The position numbers and the translations under genes are program-made. From positions 82,270,186 through 82,334,185 of the forward strand of contig OU342630.1 in assembly GCA_910589415.1 (NCBI GenBank): DNA of 64,000 nt, read 5' to 3'. Of the stretch, positions 13,237 to 25,134 are shown piece after piece. A model generated the notes under the pieces. That model was not told the origin of the DNA, did no database searches, and was given only the letters and a program-made list of their open reading frames with translations. The DNA comes from Malachius bipustulatus. Its lineage: Eukaryota; Arthropoda; Insecta; Coleoptera; Melyridae. Each line of letters opens with the position of its first letter. Positions within the stretch are counted from its first letter, which is position 1.

Positions 13237-14327
13237 GATTGATTAAATATTTTTATCGTAAATAATATGAAGTGGATCCAAATCCCTAACTGAAGTTGAG
13301 GTTTCTAAATATGTATTTGTGATTTTTATTATGCAATATTTCACTTCATTGTTAGGCTAGAAATGAAAATGGAAATTTGTAGTTTACTCGCTATGGTTTA
13401 TTTTTTCTGCAATTAGTACTAATTATCACGCAATTGTGTACTTAAGGTCAACGTTATAAAATCATGGCCCAAATACCCCAACTGGCCTTACCTGTTATTA
13501 TTAATAATAACATAATTCATCTGAAAATCGAGGACAGGGTATATACTCGTGTCGTGTGATGAGAGATCATTGAAAAATTGGAGATTGATAAAGATTAGCT
13601 AATTTTATTATTTTACGATTAGTATATTTATGGACATGATGGAAATTAGTAGATTTCTTGTAGCAGAAGTCACAAAAAAATAAATTATCACAATGCTGGA
13701 TGTTAGAGAATCAATTAATGCCACACCATCCCCTCCCTACGGGCCACATCAAAATACCCATCTAAAAACATTAGCTGGACCTCCTACATGCACTACCGGC
13801 CAAGACGAAACCTTTGAAATTTTTTTTCCGCAACGATAATTCGCTATATTTTGCGAGCATGCTGCTCGATCGACTTCCACCTGGAACGAGCTTACGTGCT
13901 CTGCCAAGCTCTTCCTTTTTGGGAAGAACAATTTTTTCGGCGGGATCAAAACCGATGGAGCAATCCACGAAAAACCGATATCCCGTACTTTACAATGGCC
14001 CTTCGCCCGCCTCCCGCCCCTCGGATCGGTGGAACGTGAGTGGGGAAATTGAGCTGGGATCTCACTTAGTCGATCGGGAAAAAACAAAATTTTGAAGTAG
14101 GAGATCTGCACTTCAGGTTTTGTTTTCTTCCTGTAATACCCATTTAATATTTATGTAGAAAGGAACAGAGAATGCATGTGGATAAATTTATCGATAATTA
14201 TTATACTTGTATGTTGCTATGGTAATTTATGGATTCCTTGAACTGTTGCAAAATGTTACAATTAATTTTTATAATAACTCTAACTTCTTAGTTAAGAATG
14301 CGGTTTGTCGATAAGAACTTATACATA
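13237..14327. other. Upstream flank of transporter A
   Basis: The promoter of transporter A should lie here, but no motif stands out. The block 13840-14050 is clearly richer in G+C than its surroundings and has overlapping open frames on both strands (up to 120 codons). None resembles a known protein to me, and mutually overlapping frames are typical of noncoding G+C-rich repeats. Confidence 0.4.
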
Positions 14328-15536
14328 CAGGGTGTCCCAATATTCCATGGACATGGAGCAACCACAGATTACGGAGGTAAAAAAAAGTCGCTCGGACCAA
14401 ACTTATCTCTATACCAAAGTGCTACGTTTGTCCGTTAGAGGGCTTCAAAGTCTTTTGAAAATTTTAGTTTTTTTGAAATAGCTCAAAGTCGGCTCAATCC
14501 AATTCGATGAAATTTGGTACGTAAATTTCTTATTAAAAGTACTAACTTCTGATGTACATGATAATTTGACGAAAACCCGGGAAGGGGTGAAACTACCCCT
14601 ACCCTCCACTAAAATCGATCGTAATTGTTGATAGGGTAGCAGGAACGCTGTTCATGTTTTTTTGTTTGAAAGATACATCGTCTTAGCCCATTTTTGGTCT
14701 CCTACAAAAATCTGAATCTTTCCGAGGTACTATATGTGATAAAATAAATTAGTCGATAATAACTAAATTTTTATTTCATTCTTTTAATTCTTTTAATTCT
14801 TTTAATTTGAAATCAAATTTTCAATTGTCAGGTGATTATTTTATCTAATCTCATAAAAGATGCTCGATGTGGGCGCCGGTTTGGACCCTAGAAAGTTCCA
14901 TCCTGCGCAAAAAAATGATTTTAACTTTTCTTGGAACCTCGTCGTTTTGCAAACTGTTTACTGCGTTTGAAAAAAACCGTTTGCAAACACCTGAGAAAAA
15001 AACCGAACCATACTAAACATCTTTTATGAGATTAGATCAAATAATCACCTGACAATTGAAAATTTGATTTCAAATTAAAAAAATGAAATAAAATTTTGGT
15101 TAGGTATCATCGACTAATTTATTTTATCACATAGCACCTCGGAAAGATACAGATTTTTGTAGGAGACCAAAAATGGGCTAAAACGATGTATCTTTCAAAC
15201 AAAAAAACATGAACAGCGTTCCTGCTACCCTATCAACAATTACAATCGATTTTAGTGGAGGGTAGGGGTAGTTCCACCCCTTCCCGGGTTTTCGTCAAAT
15301 TATCATGTACATCAGAAGTTAGTACTTTTAATAAGAAATTTACCTACCAAATTTCATCGAATTGGAATGAGCCGACTTTGAGCTATTTCAAAAAAACTAA
15401 AATTTTCAAAAGACTTTGAAGCCCTCTAACGGACAAACGAAGCACTTTGATATAGAGATAAGTTTGGTCCGAGCGACTTTTTTTTACCTCAGTAATCTGT
15501 GGTTGCTCCATGTCCATGGAATATTGGGACACCCTG
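14328..15536. mobile_element. 1.2-kb foldback element with long inverted arms, TA-flanked
   Basis: The left arm (cagggtgtcccaatattcc onward, to about 14862) and the right arm (from about 15018 to ggaatattgggacaccctg) are inverted copies over roughly 520-535 bases with few differences. The element is flanked by TA on both sides (14326-14327 and 15537-15538), the target of Tc1/mariner-type transposases. The roughly 155-bp centre carries the end of a transposase frame, annotated separately. It is non-autonomous in its present form. Confidence 0.82.
14851..14967 (-). pseudogene. C-terminal remnant of a mariner/Tc1-type transposase
   Basis: On the - strand the centre of the foldback element reads, in one open frame of 38 codons ending in TGA, SLQNDEVPRKVKIIFLRR, then MELSRVQTGAHIEHLL. 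Ending in (G)(A/G)HIEHLL is typical of insect DDE transposases of the mariner/Tc superfamily. Nothing upstream of this tail survives, so it is a fragment carried as the loop of a deletion derivative. The family-level call rests on the short terminal motif only. Confidence 0.6.
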
Positions 15537-16159
15537 TATAAGTAACATTGCTATTGTGATTTTTAATATAAATTATAAAATTAAATTCCAAAATTGTGGT
15601 TTTAACAATAATATCTGTTTTCTTAAAAGAAATTTTTTATCATAAATCATTATTAAATAAAGTTCAATACCTTATGTTTTATTCGAAAAATTGTCTTATC
15701 AAATACCATTCTAGCACAGATTTTAGCGGGATATTTTTATGCTTGTTTTCTCATACTTACTGCCATGTAGGTAATTCGATTCTCTCTGCAGAAAAAATCG
15801 ACAGCTCTCGTTAAATGGCCAATGCAAGTAAGTATTCTAGTGCATATATTCGACTAAAACTGAGCTCTAATGCGTGTTACTTATGATAAGACTTACTGAC
15901 TAATTTAAGTACTTAGTTGAAAATGATAAGAAAGTTGAGAAGTACCTGAATGAATGTTCGTTCAATTATTATAAGCTTATTTCGAAAAACAACTTGTTAA
16001 TAATTATTAAGTTTTGAAACGATATTATATTTTTGTGCATTATCACAACCAAGTGGCACAATGAAATTTTTAATAAACAAAAAATACACTATTGAGGACG
16101 ACATCACTTTCTTTTGTAAAAATGCACATGCACTTTATAATATACACTTTATAACATCA
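15537..16159. other. Intergenic AT-rich sequence, no gene seen
   Basis: No supported gene. A 30-base phrase around 16078-16110 (atacactattgaggacgac, then atcact) recurs at 19367-19400, marking a dispersed repeat. Confidence 0.45.
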
Positions 16160-16240
16160 TAGGGAATCCCTATGATGCTCAGGGAGCGGTGCATGAGCGG
16201 TGATATTGATTCACGTTGGCTTTGAATCGTTGCTTTGAAT
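16160..16240 (-). pseudogene. Second LINE polymerase C-terminal fragment
   Basis: On the - strand the sequence reads RFKANVNQYHRSCTAP. This is nearly the same as the frameshifted tail at 1147-1182 (RFKANVNRYLRSCTAP), and the nucleotide match continues through 'catagggat'. It is a very short 5'-truncated copy of the same element. Confidence 0.6.
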
Positions 16241-16324
16241 TGATGTTTTAAGGGAAAAAAAATTCAAAAATATGTCAAAGAATTTATTTTTTCGAAAATA
16301 TATTTTATCTGTGATACAGGGGGT

Positions 16325-16540
16325 GGAGTGCTAGAACGCTAATTAAAGATTTGTCAGATAATTATTGATTTTAAATTGCAAATTTTGAAAATATGGTGAA
16401 TATTTTGAATGGTCTTTAATTTTTTATCAGTAATTAACTCTTCTAAAAGGGGAGTAGAGTTTATTTCCAGCAATATCAGACCAACATTTTAAAATCAGTA
16501 ATTCTCTGGCAGATCTGTAATTAACGTTCTTGCACTCCAC
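16325..16540. mobile_element. MITE, about 216 bp, copy 1
   Basis: The ends are inverted: 'ggagtgctagaacgctaatt' at the left and the complement of 'aattaacgttcttgcactcc' at the right. Inner arms contain 'gtcagataattattgatttt' and 'aaaatcagtaattctctggc'. The same element occurs in opposite orientation at 39400-39626. It has no coding capacity. Confidence 0.7.
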
Positions 16541-19540
16541 CGAGGGTGTGTTTAAGTGATGATTTGCGGTTTCTTATTATATCTTTCTACAGAGTGGACC
16601 AATAATAATTCTGATTTTCGTTTTTTTTTTTCGGAAAACTATTTACCATACCTACACCATCAGTATTTGAAAAAATTCGAGGTGCAATCGAAGTATCCAG
16701 TGGCGTCCCTAGTAGCATAAAATATTAAAGTAATAAGTAATGTGACTAAAATATGAATATAACATTACAATATTTCTATTTGATTTACATTTAATAAATG
16801 TTTTTGTGAAATACTTTTTCTTCAATATTCTAAAAACTTTTTACTAATAGGTATGAGATAAAAAGTACTATTTTTTCAATATTTCTAAAATGTTTCATCA
16901 ATATGAAATAAAAATATCTTGGATGCGTACGCATCCTGGATCCTGGATACTGGATACTGCGCTTGCGCCAGCCCAATGACGGCTCACCTGATTATGAGTT
17001 ATTGCTATAATTGTTGTGACATTTGATTTAGTTTTTGTTTCAAAGTTCTACCTCATTCGCATCAAAATTTAAGCATGGGTGGGGTTTCAAACATTCTAAC
17101 TGCCATAAAAACTGTCAAAATTGACAACTGTAACATAATCTTCGTACGGATAATTGAAATAACTTCAAGATGAGGTCTTACATGACGACCCCATGCCATT
17201 AAAAAAATTGAAGTTGAGAGCGACTGCAACAGATTGCCGTAATCAAAATTTCAGATCGATTGCTTTCCTCGTTCTCCATATAATGTCCCATTTCAATCAA
17301 TCAACCTGTCAATCAAAACATTTTTTCAATAATTAGGAAATGGATATGACGTACAGGGTGGTTCATCAGTCATCATGTATGTCCACCTCCGAAATACAGG
17401 TTAATTTTACAGATAACAAGTTGAAACTTTGGATTTGTGTGTGGTTAATTGTGTAGACCACAGACTGGCATAATTATATTTTTTTCTTCGTTCGGGCACC
17501 AGCGATAAAAAAACTGCAATTGAGTGATAAAGTGAGGGAAACTAGGCCCTAATTAAATAAAATACAGGGTGATTGATTGAAACGCCACATTAGAAAAAAA
17601 TCGACTTCCAAATGATCTAGGAACCTGAAATTTGGAATTTAGGCAACATACCTAATAACGAGTCAAAATGAAATATTACCAAGATGGCAGCACATTTAAA
17701 AATGGCGAAAGCAATGGCCATCTTTGTTTTTTTTTTAATGGGTCACCCCATAATTATTGCATTTTCAGATTGTCTGAGAAAATGTAATAACAATGGTGCT
17801 TATAGTTGCATTTTAAATTAAGGAGGCTATGAGTTATAAACAAGTGAAAATCATATAAACATGTTAATAAAATGTTCACAAAGCTTCATTTTAGCAGATG
17901 GTAGCAAAAAAACTGAAACCGAATTCGTGAAAAAAAAATTTAAAGGTGTTCAAATTCGAAACTTTGCAGAAATTGTGTGTTTAATCGGTCAAAAACACTG
18001 AATATTTTGAAAATTGAACAAACTTCTTGGATTTCAAATACGTCATTTTGTTCACCAATCATAACTATAGAGGAAAAACAAAACTAGAGTCCCCAATGTC
18101 AACCGGTGACGGAGAAAAAAAATACTTTGCGAAGCTTTTACTCGTGAAAAAAAAATCACAAATCTGAGATTCAAAGGGCTGTAACTTTTGTCAGCACCAA
18201 GGGAGCTTGTCGTAAAACGAGATTCTAGTGCCCCAAAGATCCCTTAACATGATGGTACCGGTCCCATATCTTTCTACTCTGAAAAATTTTTTGTGCATAT
18301 TTTCAGCCTCTTTCCGCTCCAGTGCAAATTCATTGGGGTTATCCGTTATGCCATCGAACGCTAGGATACAATGAATATTTTTGAAATGTTAAAATTAAAA
18401 AATTAAAAACAAAATGTCATAATTATATAATACATATTATATAATTATTATGATAATAAATTATATAATTTTAATTTTACTTAATAATTTTTATTTTTAT
18501 TTTATTGTTAATTAAATATGTGATCAAGGGATTAATCAATCCCGAAACGTCAACTATTTATATTAATATGTAACTGCAAAAGTCATTCTACCTGTCATTT
18601 CTGCATAACTATATTTTATTTAATTAAACCTAGTACCTAGTACATAATAAGATTTTTGATATTTTTCAAGCGATTATAGTTATTTAAATAACTCACGTGA
18701 TACATAAATAATTTTATTTCATACAAAATGAAATATAAAAACCAAATCTGGTGGTTTTTAAAATTAAACGAATAATAATGCTTTCTGATTATTAAACGAA
18801 TGTTTTTAATAATTGAGTAAGCATGATTACTATGGATATATCAACTGCAAAGTTTATAGAAAATGACATATGAGATCCAAATATTGTTGGTTACCAGAAT
18901 TAAACAAATAGTAACAATAGAGGGAGTTAAGGAATAATAACAGCCCAGTATAGCTCCCAAGGGAGTTAGGAATATGTTTATAGTTACGGTAACCAAGCGT
19001 TTATCTAGTTATAATGTATTAGTATGAAATAAAGATTTTAATAACCGATTTCTACCGACGTGTACAAGAAAACTAATTTTTTTCCACTTAATATAATATA
19101 ATAAATAAATAATAAAACTGATTTTGCCATTCTGTTCTCCTACATTAATTACACAAATCTTCGAAGTTTCAATTTTTTATCTTTAAAATTTACCTCTACT
19201 TCGAGGGTGGAATTACTAAGTTAATTAATAACTAATTAATTAATTATTAAATAGTTAATAAGTGATGGACCGCTACAAAAAAATAAGTTCTATTTTACAA
19301 TGATTATTACGGGGGTAGAACGGTTTGCAGAATATTAAAATTTCAAGTGATATTAGTGTATTTTTTAATAAAAAAATACACTATTGAGGACGACATCACT
19401 TTTCGAAAATCACCCAAACTCATCAAATGTCCACCGATCATGACCCCCAGATCACGAAAAAGTGGTTTTCCAAAATTCACCTGCCCACGATATATATATA
19501 TATATTTATATATTTATATATATATTTATATATTTATATA
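16541..19540. other. Intergenic repeats, no gene seen
   Basis: A short tandem run based on 'cctggata' lies at 16930-16965. Single 'tacagggtg' motifs occur at 17350 and 17562, looking like unpaired ends of repeats. A very AT-rich stretch lies at 18415-18500 and a TA-rich microsatellite (tatata/ttata units) at 19490-19545. No reading frame resembles a protein. Confidence 0.5.
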
Positions 19541-21000
19541 TTTCTCCAAAATCGCGAAATTTCGATTTTCAAAACGCTCCTGTAGCTTTATCTTTCAAGA
19601 TTAGTGAATGAAATTTTGGATCCTTGTAAAACCTTGGAACGACGTTAGATTTTCGTTGAAAAAAATTCCTAAAGTCGCGTTACTTCTACAGGGTGTCCTT
19701 TCAAAATTCCCCATATGCCGTTTTTGTCACCTCATTTCAGGTCGCAGTTTTCAATCTAGGAGACTGAAATTTTTGTGGAAGTAAGATATCCATAAGGAGT
19801 GGTCTGGTATTGCACTTGAGCAAAATCGATCGAGCCGTTTCAAAATGGCAGCCATTTTAATTTTTGGAAAAAGGACTATTTTTTGAACCCCTGTATAAGC
19901 TAGATAGAAAAAGAGTTTTATATCAAATTCACAATATTGGAAGTAAATGACTTGAAATTTAATTTCATGCAACAAAATTTGCATTTTTTCTATTAATAAG
20001 CCAGTGGCGTGGGTAGGAAAAGGGTAAAAATGGCTAAATTTCTCCAACAATTTATGAGCACATTTTTGAAGTAATTAAACTGAAATTTTTACAGTAGACA
20101 ACTATACTAATAGACTTCAACCCTTGAGAATTTCAAAAAGTAAATAAGAAAAATGGCGGAGATATTCGATTTTTTTTTACATGATGTTTTTTTTAAATTA
20201 ATTTCTCTAAATTTTTAAAAACGCTCCTGTAGCTTCATCTTTCAAGATTAATGAACGAAATTTTTTACTCTTATAAACCTTAGGGCTGACGTTTGATTTT
20301 CGTAAAAAACATTTTCCTAGAGTTGTGTTACTTCTACAGGATGTCCCTCCGAATTTCAGAAAAAAAACCGTCCGTGAGGCACGGTTTCTGGTCGAAGTTT
20401 TCAATCTAGAGCGCTGAAATTTTTTTGGTAGTAAGATACCCTCAAGTAGTCGTCTGGTACTGTATTTGAGTAAAATAGGTAAAGACATTCCAAAATGGCG
20501 GCCTTTTCAATTTTTGGAAAATGGCTAGATTTTGAACCCCTAAATAGGCAAGATCAAAAACTTTTAAACAAAATTAACAAGATTGGAATAAACTTATTTG
20601 AAATTTGAGCTAATGCAATACAATTTGCATCATTTCTATTAATAAGCCAGAGGCGTGGGTAGGAAAAGGGTAAAAATGTCTACATTTCTATAAACATTCA
20701 TGAGCTTATTTTTGAAGGAATAGAACGGAAATTTTGATAGTAGACAACTACTATACTAATAGCATTTAACCTTCAAAAATTTCAAGAAGCAAATATAAAA
20801 ATGGCGGAGATATATTCGAATATTTTTAAATGATGTTTATTCCTCTAAAATTTCAAACTTTCGGTTTTCAAAACTCTCCTTTCAGTTTTTTCCGAATTTA
20901 TTAAAGGTAGTGTAAAAATTAGTATTTTTCAAGTAAAGTTAGCCAGTGGCGGGCATAGGAAAAGGGACAAAATTGTGAAATTTTGCCAATTTTTTTGATT
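19541..21000. repeat. Tandem duplication with a unit of about 647 bp (two copies plus a partial third)
   Basis: The phrase 'cgctcctgtagcttta' at 19575 recurs as 'cgctcctgtagcttca' at 20222. Everything after it follows in the same order: 'cttctacagg', 'ttttcaatctag', 'ctgaaattttt', 'aatggc', 'attaataagccagtggcgtg' and 'aggaaaagggtaaaaatg'. A third, shortened copy begins near 20836 (ttcaaaactctcc) and keeps 'agccagtggcgg' at 20940. The copies differ at many sites, so the duplication is old. No protein is encoded. Confidence 0.75.
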
Positions 21001-22946
21001 TTAAATTTAAAAATCCATTCTAAGGCACGTGTTGAAACGAAATGAAATGAAATTATCACAGAAAATTTTTCACATTAAAGCACTACGCTAACATGACATG
21101 ACTATGGAAAATTTCAGAAAGCCAATAATTTAAAAAGCGGTGAAAATATTCATAATTGAATCGCATAAAAATACACTATTTCTGCGATTGATGCGCAAGA
21201 AGGTTTTTAAATATCACTTAAGGGAAAGATAATAATTGTTTGGTTCGGTATTAGACATAATATGATGATATCCTTATCTTTCAGGTGTTAAACTGAAAAA
21301 ACTCTTATTAAACTCACATTATTTATTCTTGAAATAAACACATTTCACAAATTATCATCACCTTTATTATACACAAAGTGCATCAAAGTGCAGGCTTCTT
21401 TATAATGCGACATTTTTGACAATAATTTTTTAAGAAGGGATGATGTTTTGATCACACATACCTTAAAACTATTTTCTTGTACCTACAAATTGTCGTGAAT
21501 GCATAATAAATTTGAAAACAGGTTAGTAATTTAAAAAGTTAATTGCGTTGTCTTCTAGCTGTAAAAGGACTACTTTGAATTTTTTATTTACCTAGATAAA
21601 TGAATTAAAAGCTTTAAAAATAATGACAAGGATGTAATTAGAAACATAGTTGTGGAACTTTATTGATGTTTATAGTGCACCTAAAATGAGAACAAAAATA
21701 CGGTTGGATAACTATAAAATCAAAACAATCACTTTTTTCCAATTACATAGGTATGTATATTCTTTTTTTCCATGTATTTATTGTATGTACATTATATTAT
21801 ACATATAAGACCACTCAGAAAAACTGCCATTGTTAATTTAATTAATTATACAATGTCATAACTATTTGGTGGCTCACTACGGGGGTATCGGAAATAGTAA
21901 AAGATACAGAGTCGGTTGAATTTGCAAAATTTCATAGGCAGTTATTAAGAACCTGAAATAAAATTTGGAGTAACTTCAGTTACTTAAGTTACTTGTACGT
22001 CGAAAACAGTGACAAATTTGAAATTAATAAGCTAAGTAGGTACGTAAATAACGCAGCAGCAATACATTCATGATACTTATACGAAAATGTATCAGCAAAG
22101 GGAGTATAATGTCGTTCACAACGTTCTCGATTGAAATGGATCGCACCTAGGTAGGATGATAAGGAAATTATTTCCATCGCCCTCGTTAAATCAGTCCAAA
22201 CCGAAAAAGCAAACAGTGCAAGAATAGGTACGTAAATACCTAAAGGTAAAATTGTTAGGAAATTAAATCGCAACTACGCGCCCTAAAATCCAATGAAATA
22301 TTGAAGCCAGCATATTAGATATTCATAAGGAGAAATCGCTCTAGCTAGTAACATTCCAGCACATTTAAACATCGAGAGGAGCGGACCAGATGGTGGTGGA
22401 TGTATTATGAGACATCCTCGCACCGATTGAAAGGATGAGGTGACCTAGATACAGACCGGGTGGAAAGATTTGTGAATTAAACAATAACCCCTTGCAAAGA
22501 CAATAGTAAGTCGATAGGTATTCCACCCACGATAATGAAAATTACACCAATCAATAAAGCGAAAAAATAAATGAAGGTAGCCAAAAATACATCGCAATCC
22601 CGAAATAGCAAGTAGGTGAAAACGCAAAGTGAAAGTTAAAGCGGTGTAATTAAAATAGCTAGGTACAATGAAAAGACGACAACGCGTCGGCCGATTTGAA
22701 GGAAAATTTAGGTAGTTGAAGTTCAGGGCAATTCAGTAAGGTAGCCGCGAGGTCAACTTGCCAAATCTTAAGACCAGTGAGATATGATAAGAAACAAATC
22801 ACGATATAAGGCAGTGCCAATAAGGTGCATTGTTGCTTGTCGTGCTTAGAAAGCGGACCACTGCTTCTATAAAAGCAGACGTCTTACAGCAGCCCAAGGC
22901 AGATGAGATAAGCTTTCGAGCAGGTCAAGTCTGACTTCATAACCTT
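21001..22946. other. Intergenic, possible unclassified repeat
   Basis: No gene is visible. From about 21990 the composition changes (purine-rich + strand, many 'aggtacgtaaat' and 'gcgat' phrases), and 'ttctataaaagcagacgtc' near 22866 looks like a TATA box followed by an initiator. Together with the 71-bp array that follows, this suggests a repetitive element such as an LTR, but no termini or proteins were found. Confidence 0.35.
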
Positions 22947-23230
22947 TTGGACGTAAATCCGACGAGATGGCGTCTAGCGAACTCTCGGTCGCCCAATCCT
23001 TATCTAAACTTTACCCTTTGGACGTAAACCCGACGAGATGGCGTCTAGCGAACTTTCGGTCGCCCAATCCTTATCTAAACTTTACCCTTTGGACGTAAAC
23101 CCGACGAGATGGCGTCTAGCGAACTCTCGGTCGCCCAATCCTTATCTAAACTTTACTCTTTGGACGTAAACCCGACGAGACGGCGTCTAGCAAACTCTCG
23201 GTCGCCCAATTCTTATCCAAACTCTAGAAT
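22947..23230. repeat. 71-bp tandem repeat, four copies
   Basis: Units start at 22947, 23018, 23089 and 23160, exactly 71 bases apart. Each begins ttggacgtaaa and contains 'gacgagatggcgtctagc' and 'tctcggtcgcccaat'. Copies 1 to 3 are nearly identical; copy 4 carries several changes at its end. It is richer in G+C than its surroundings and has no continuous reading frame across units. Confidence 0.93.
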
Positions 23231-24254
23231 TCAGCTAGAAATGGCGTTATAAGCGGACTCCGGTTGAATTTCCGTTATCTGCCGTAGAAAAACTTCCATG
23301 GAAATCCAATAAACTTGCATCTCTTCTCGGAACAACTCAATACCCGCAGTTGGCAAATTCTCGTCGAACCAATTCACTAGTAGATGGCAAAGCGCAAATT
23401 CGAAGGAATTTCCTTCACAAATTAGGGAAAATCCATTGAGAAAATAGTTAGGGAAGATATCTCTTCGAAACAAAATCCACAAAAATAAATAATTAAACCG
23501 ATTCGCAACATACACGTATGCAGGTCCCATTTTAAATCAGGCAAAACAATTAGTAAGGAAATAGACGGCCGCACCAATAATATTAGGTACCTACTTCATC
23601 ACGGTATAGGAAATTGAGATAGAGCTAGGAAGAAAATGGACCCAGGTCAGGAATAAAATAAAGCAAAAAGGTTGTATTCTTTAATTAATTCAGGATATGC
23701 TTGAGATGAAAAGACATGAAACAGAAGCAAAACGAAATAATAAGAAAGCACAGGAGTGCAAAAGAGTGGTTTCTGAAATAGATAGAAGTTTGAAAGATAT
23801 ATGAAATATGTATATCTATCTTCGCTTTCCACTTTTTTATACTCTCTATGCCAAATCACAACCCCTCTTCCCCATTTTACGCCCTTGCAAACGAATTCTC
23901 TCGCTCATCACTCGCTTTTAGACATCTGACAGGAAGCCAACAGTTAACAACAAGTCTCAGTTAATTCCCCCGCTTTTCCGGAAGAAATCCCAATCAACCG
24001 AGATACAATGAGTCATAGTAGGTTCTTTTGCGCATCCGTTTCGGCCATACTAATCCTGGCATACCTCAATCAAAGAACAGGGGTGACAACGGTAAACACA
24101 ACGTAAGAAATCACAGCGGTCCTATTAAGGGAAACCCAGAGGTAAATAGACGATTACACTGCCTTTTCGCACGAAAGCAACGAGCCCGGGTCCTCACAGT
24201 TACAAGATAAAGTGTACATATAAATCATAAAATCAAAAGATTATACATACATAA
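23231..24254. other. Intergenic, continuation of the unclassified repeat-like region
   Basis: Open frames up to 99 codons occur but none resembles a protein. Composition stays like that of 21990-22946. No termini were recognised. Confidence 0.35.
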
Positions 24255-25134
24255 CCGGGTGTCCCATCGTATAGAATTCTCGCGAAAAAAGGTATTTCTA
24301 ATTAAAATTTTTATATGAAAATTTACATACGTGGATTACAATAAACCTACTATAATATGATTTAATCATTTTTGGAAAATTAATTAAATGCGACTTTCGA
24401 TTTTCGACATAGATTTTATATCGAAATACTAATCGCATCTCTATGATTTTTCATACACTTGTAGAAAAAAGTTTCTTCTATAAGAAACAGTAATTTGTTA
24501 ATCGATATCTTTAACCATAATTGAGTAATTTGCCATCAAAGTTGAACATAAAATCAGAATAAAGTTTATGATTATTATTATAAACCCGTCACTACAGCTA
24601 GAATTTACAACTTTGGACACATGCTGTGAACAAGCAGTTTTGTTGTAATAAACAGGCACCTGAAGAAAGGTTTCTACCCTTATTTCAGAGAAGAAATCCG
24701 CCTTTGTAGAGGAGAATGCAAAATGTTTACTTTCAACTAAGTCGTAAATAACTAGCACACTTGACCATCTTTTGTACCTTTCACCACATTTAATAGCTTT
24801 ACAAACAAAAATCGTCATAAATTATGTCTGATTTTGCCTGATTTGACATTATCTGCAATTAATGGCATTTAAATTGCTTCATAAATTTTCAATTTCTAAT
24901 TTCACAGGCGGATTTCTGTTGATATTTAGAATTTATTTATATAAAAAAAATCAAATTTTTTTTGTCGCTTAATTAGTTTTTCGCGACTGCACGATTAATT
25001 AAGCTCACTACAAACATGCTGATTAGTCCAGATTATAGAGAATTAAATTATTCATGAATGTGTCGCGAATAAAATACTCTAATTTAATTATAAAGTGTAC
25101 TTTTCGCGAGAATTCTATACGATGGGACACCCTG
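24255..25134. mobile_element. 880-bp MITE-like element with about 33-bp inverted ends
   Basis: The left end 'gggtgtcccatcgtatagaa' followed by 'ttctcgcgaaaa' is the exact inverted copy of the right end ('ttttcgcgagaa', then 'ttctatacgatgggacaccc'). TA follows the right end. At the left the expected TA is not intact (sequence is ata-a). Sub-terminal inverted motifs such as 'ttaattaa' occur. An internal open frame of 106 codons on the - strand has no recognisable transposase motif. Confidence 0.75.

Noticed and set aside
13749..14111. 120-codon frame plus overlapping frames on both strands upstream of transporter A
   Set aside because: No recognisable domain. Several frames overlap in a G+C-richer patch, and none has splice or start context supporting a gene.
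19486..19604. 85-codon frame with YIYIYLYIYIYIYIF
   Set aside because: It is the translation of a TA microsatellite, not a protein.
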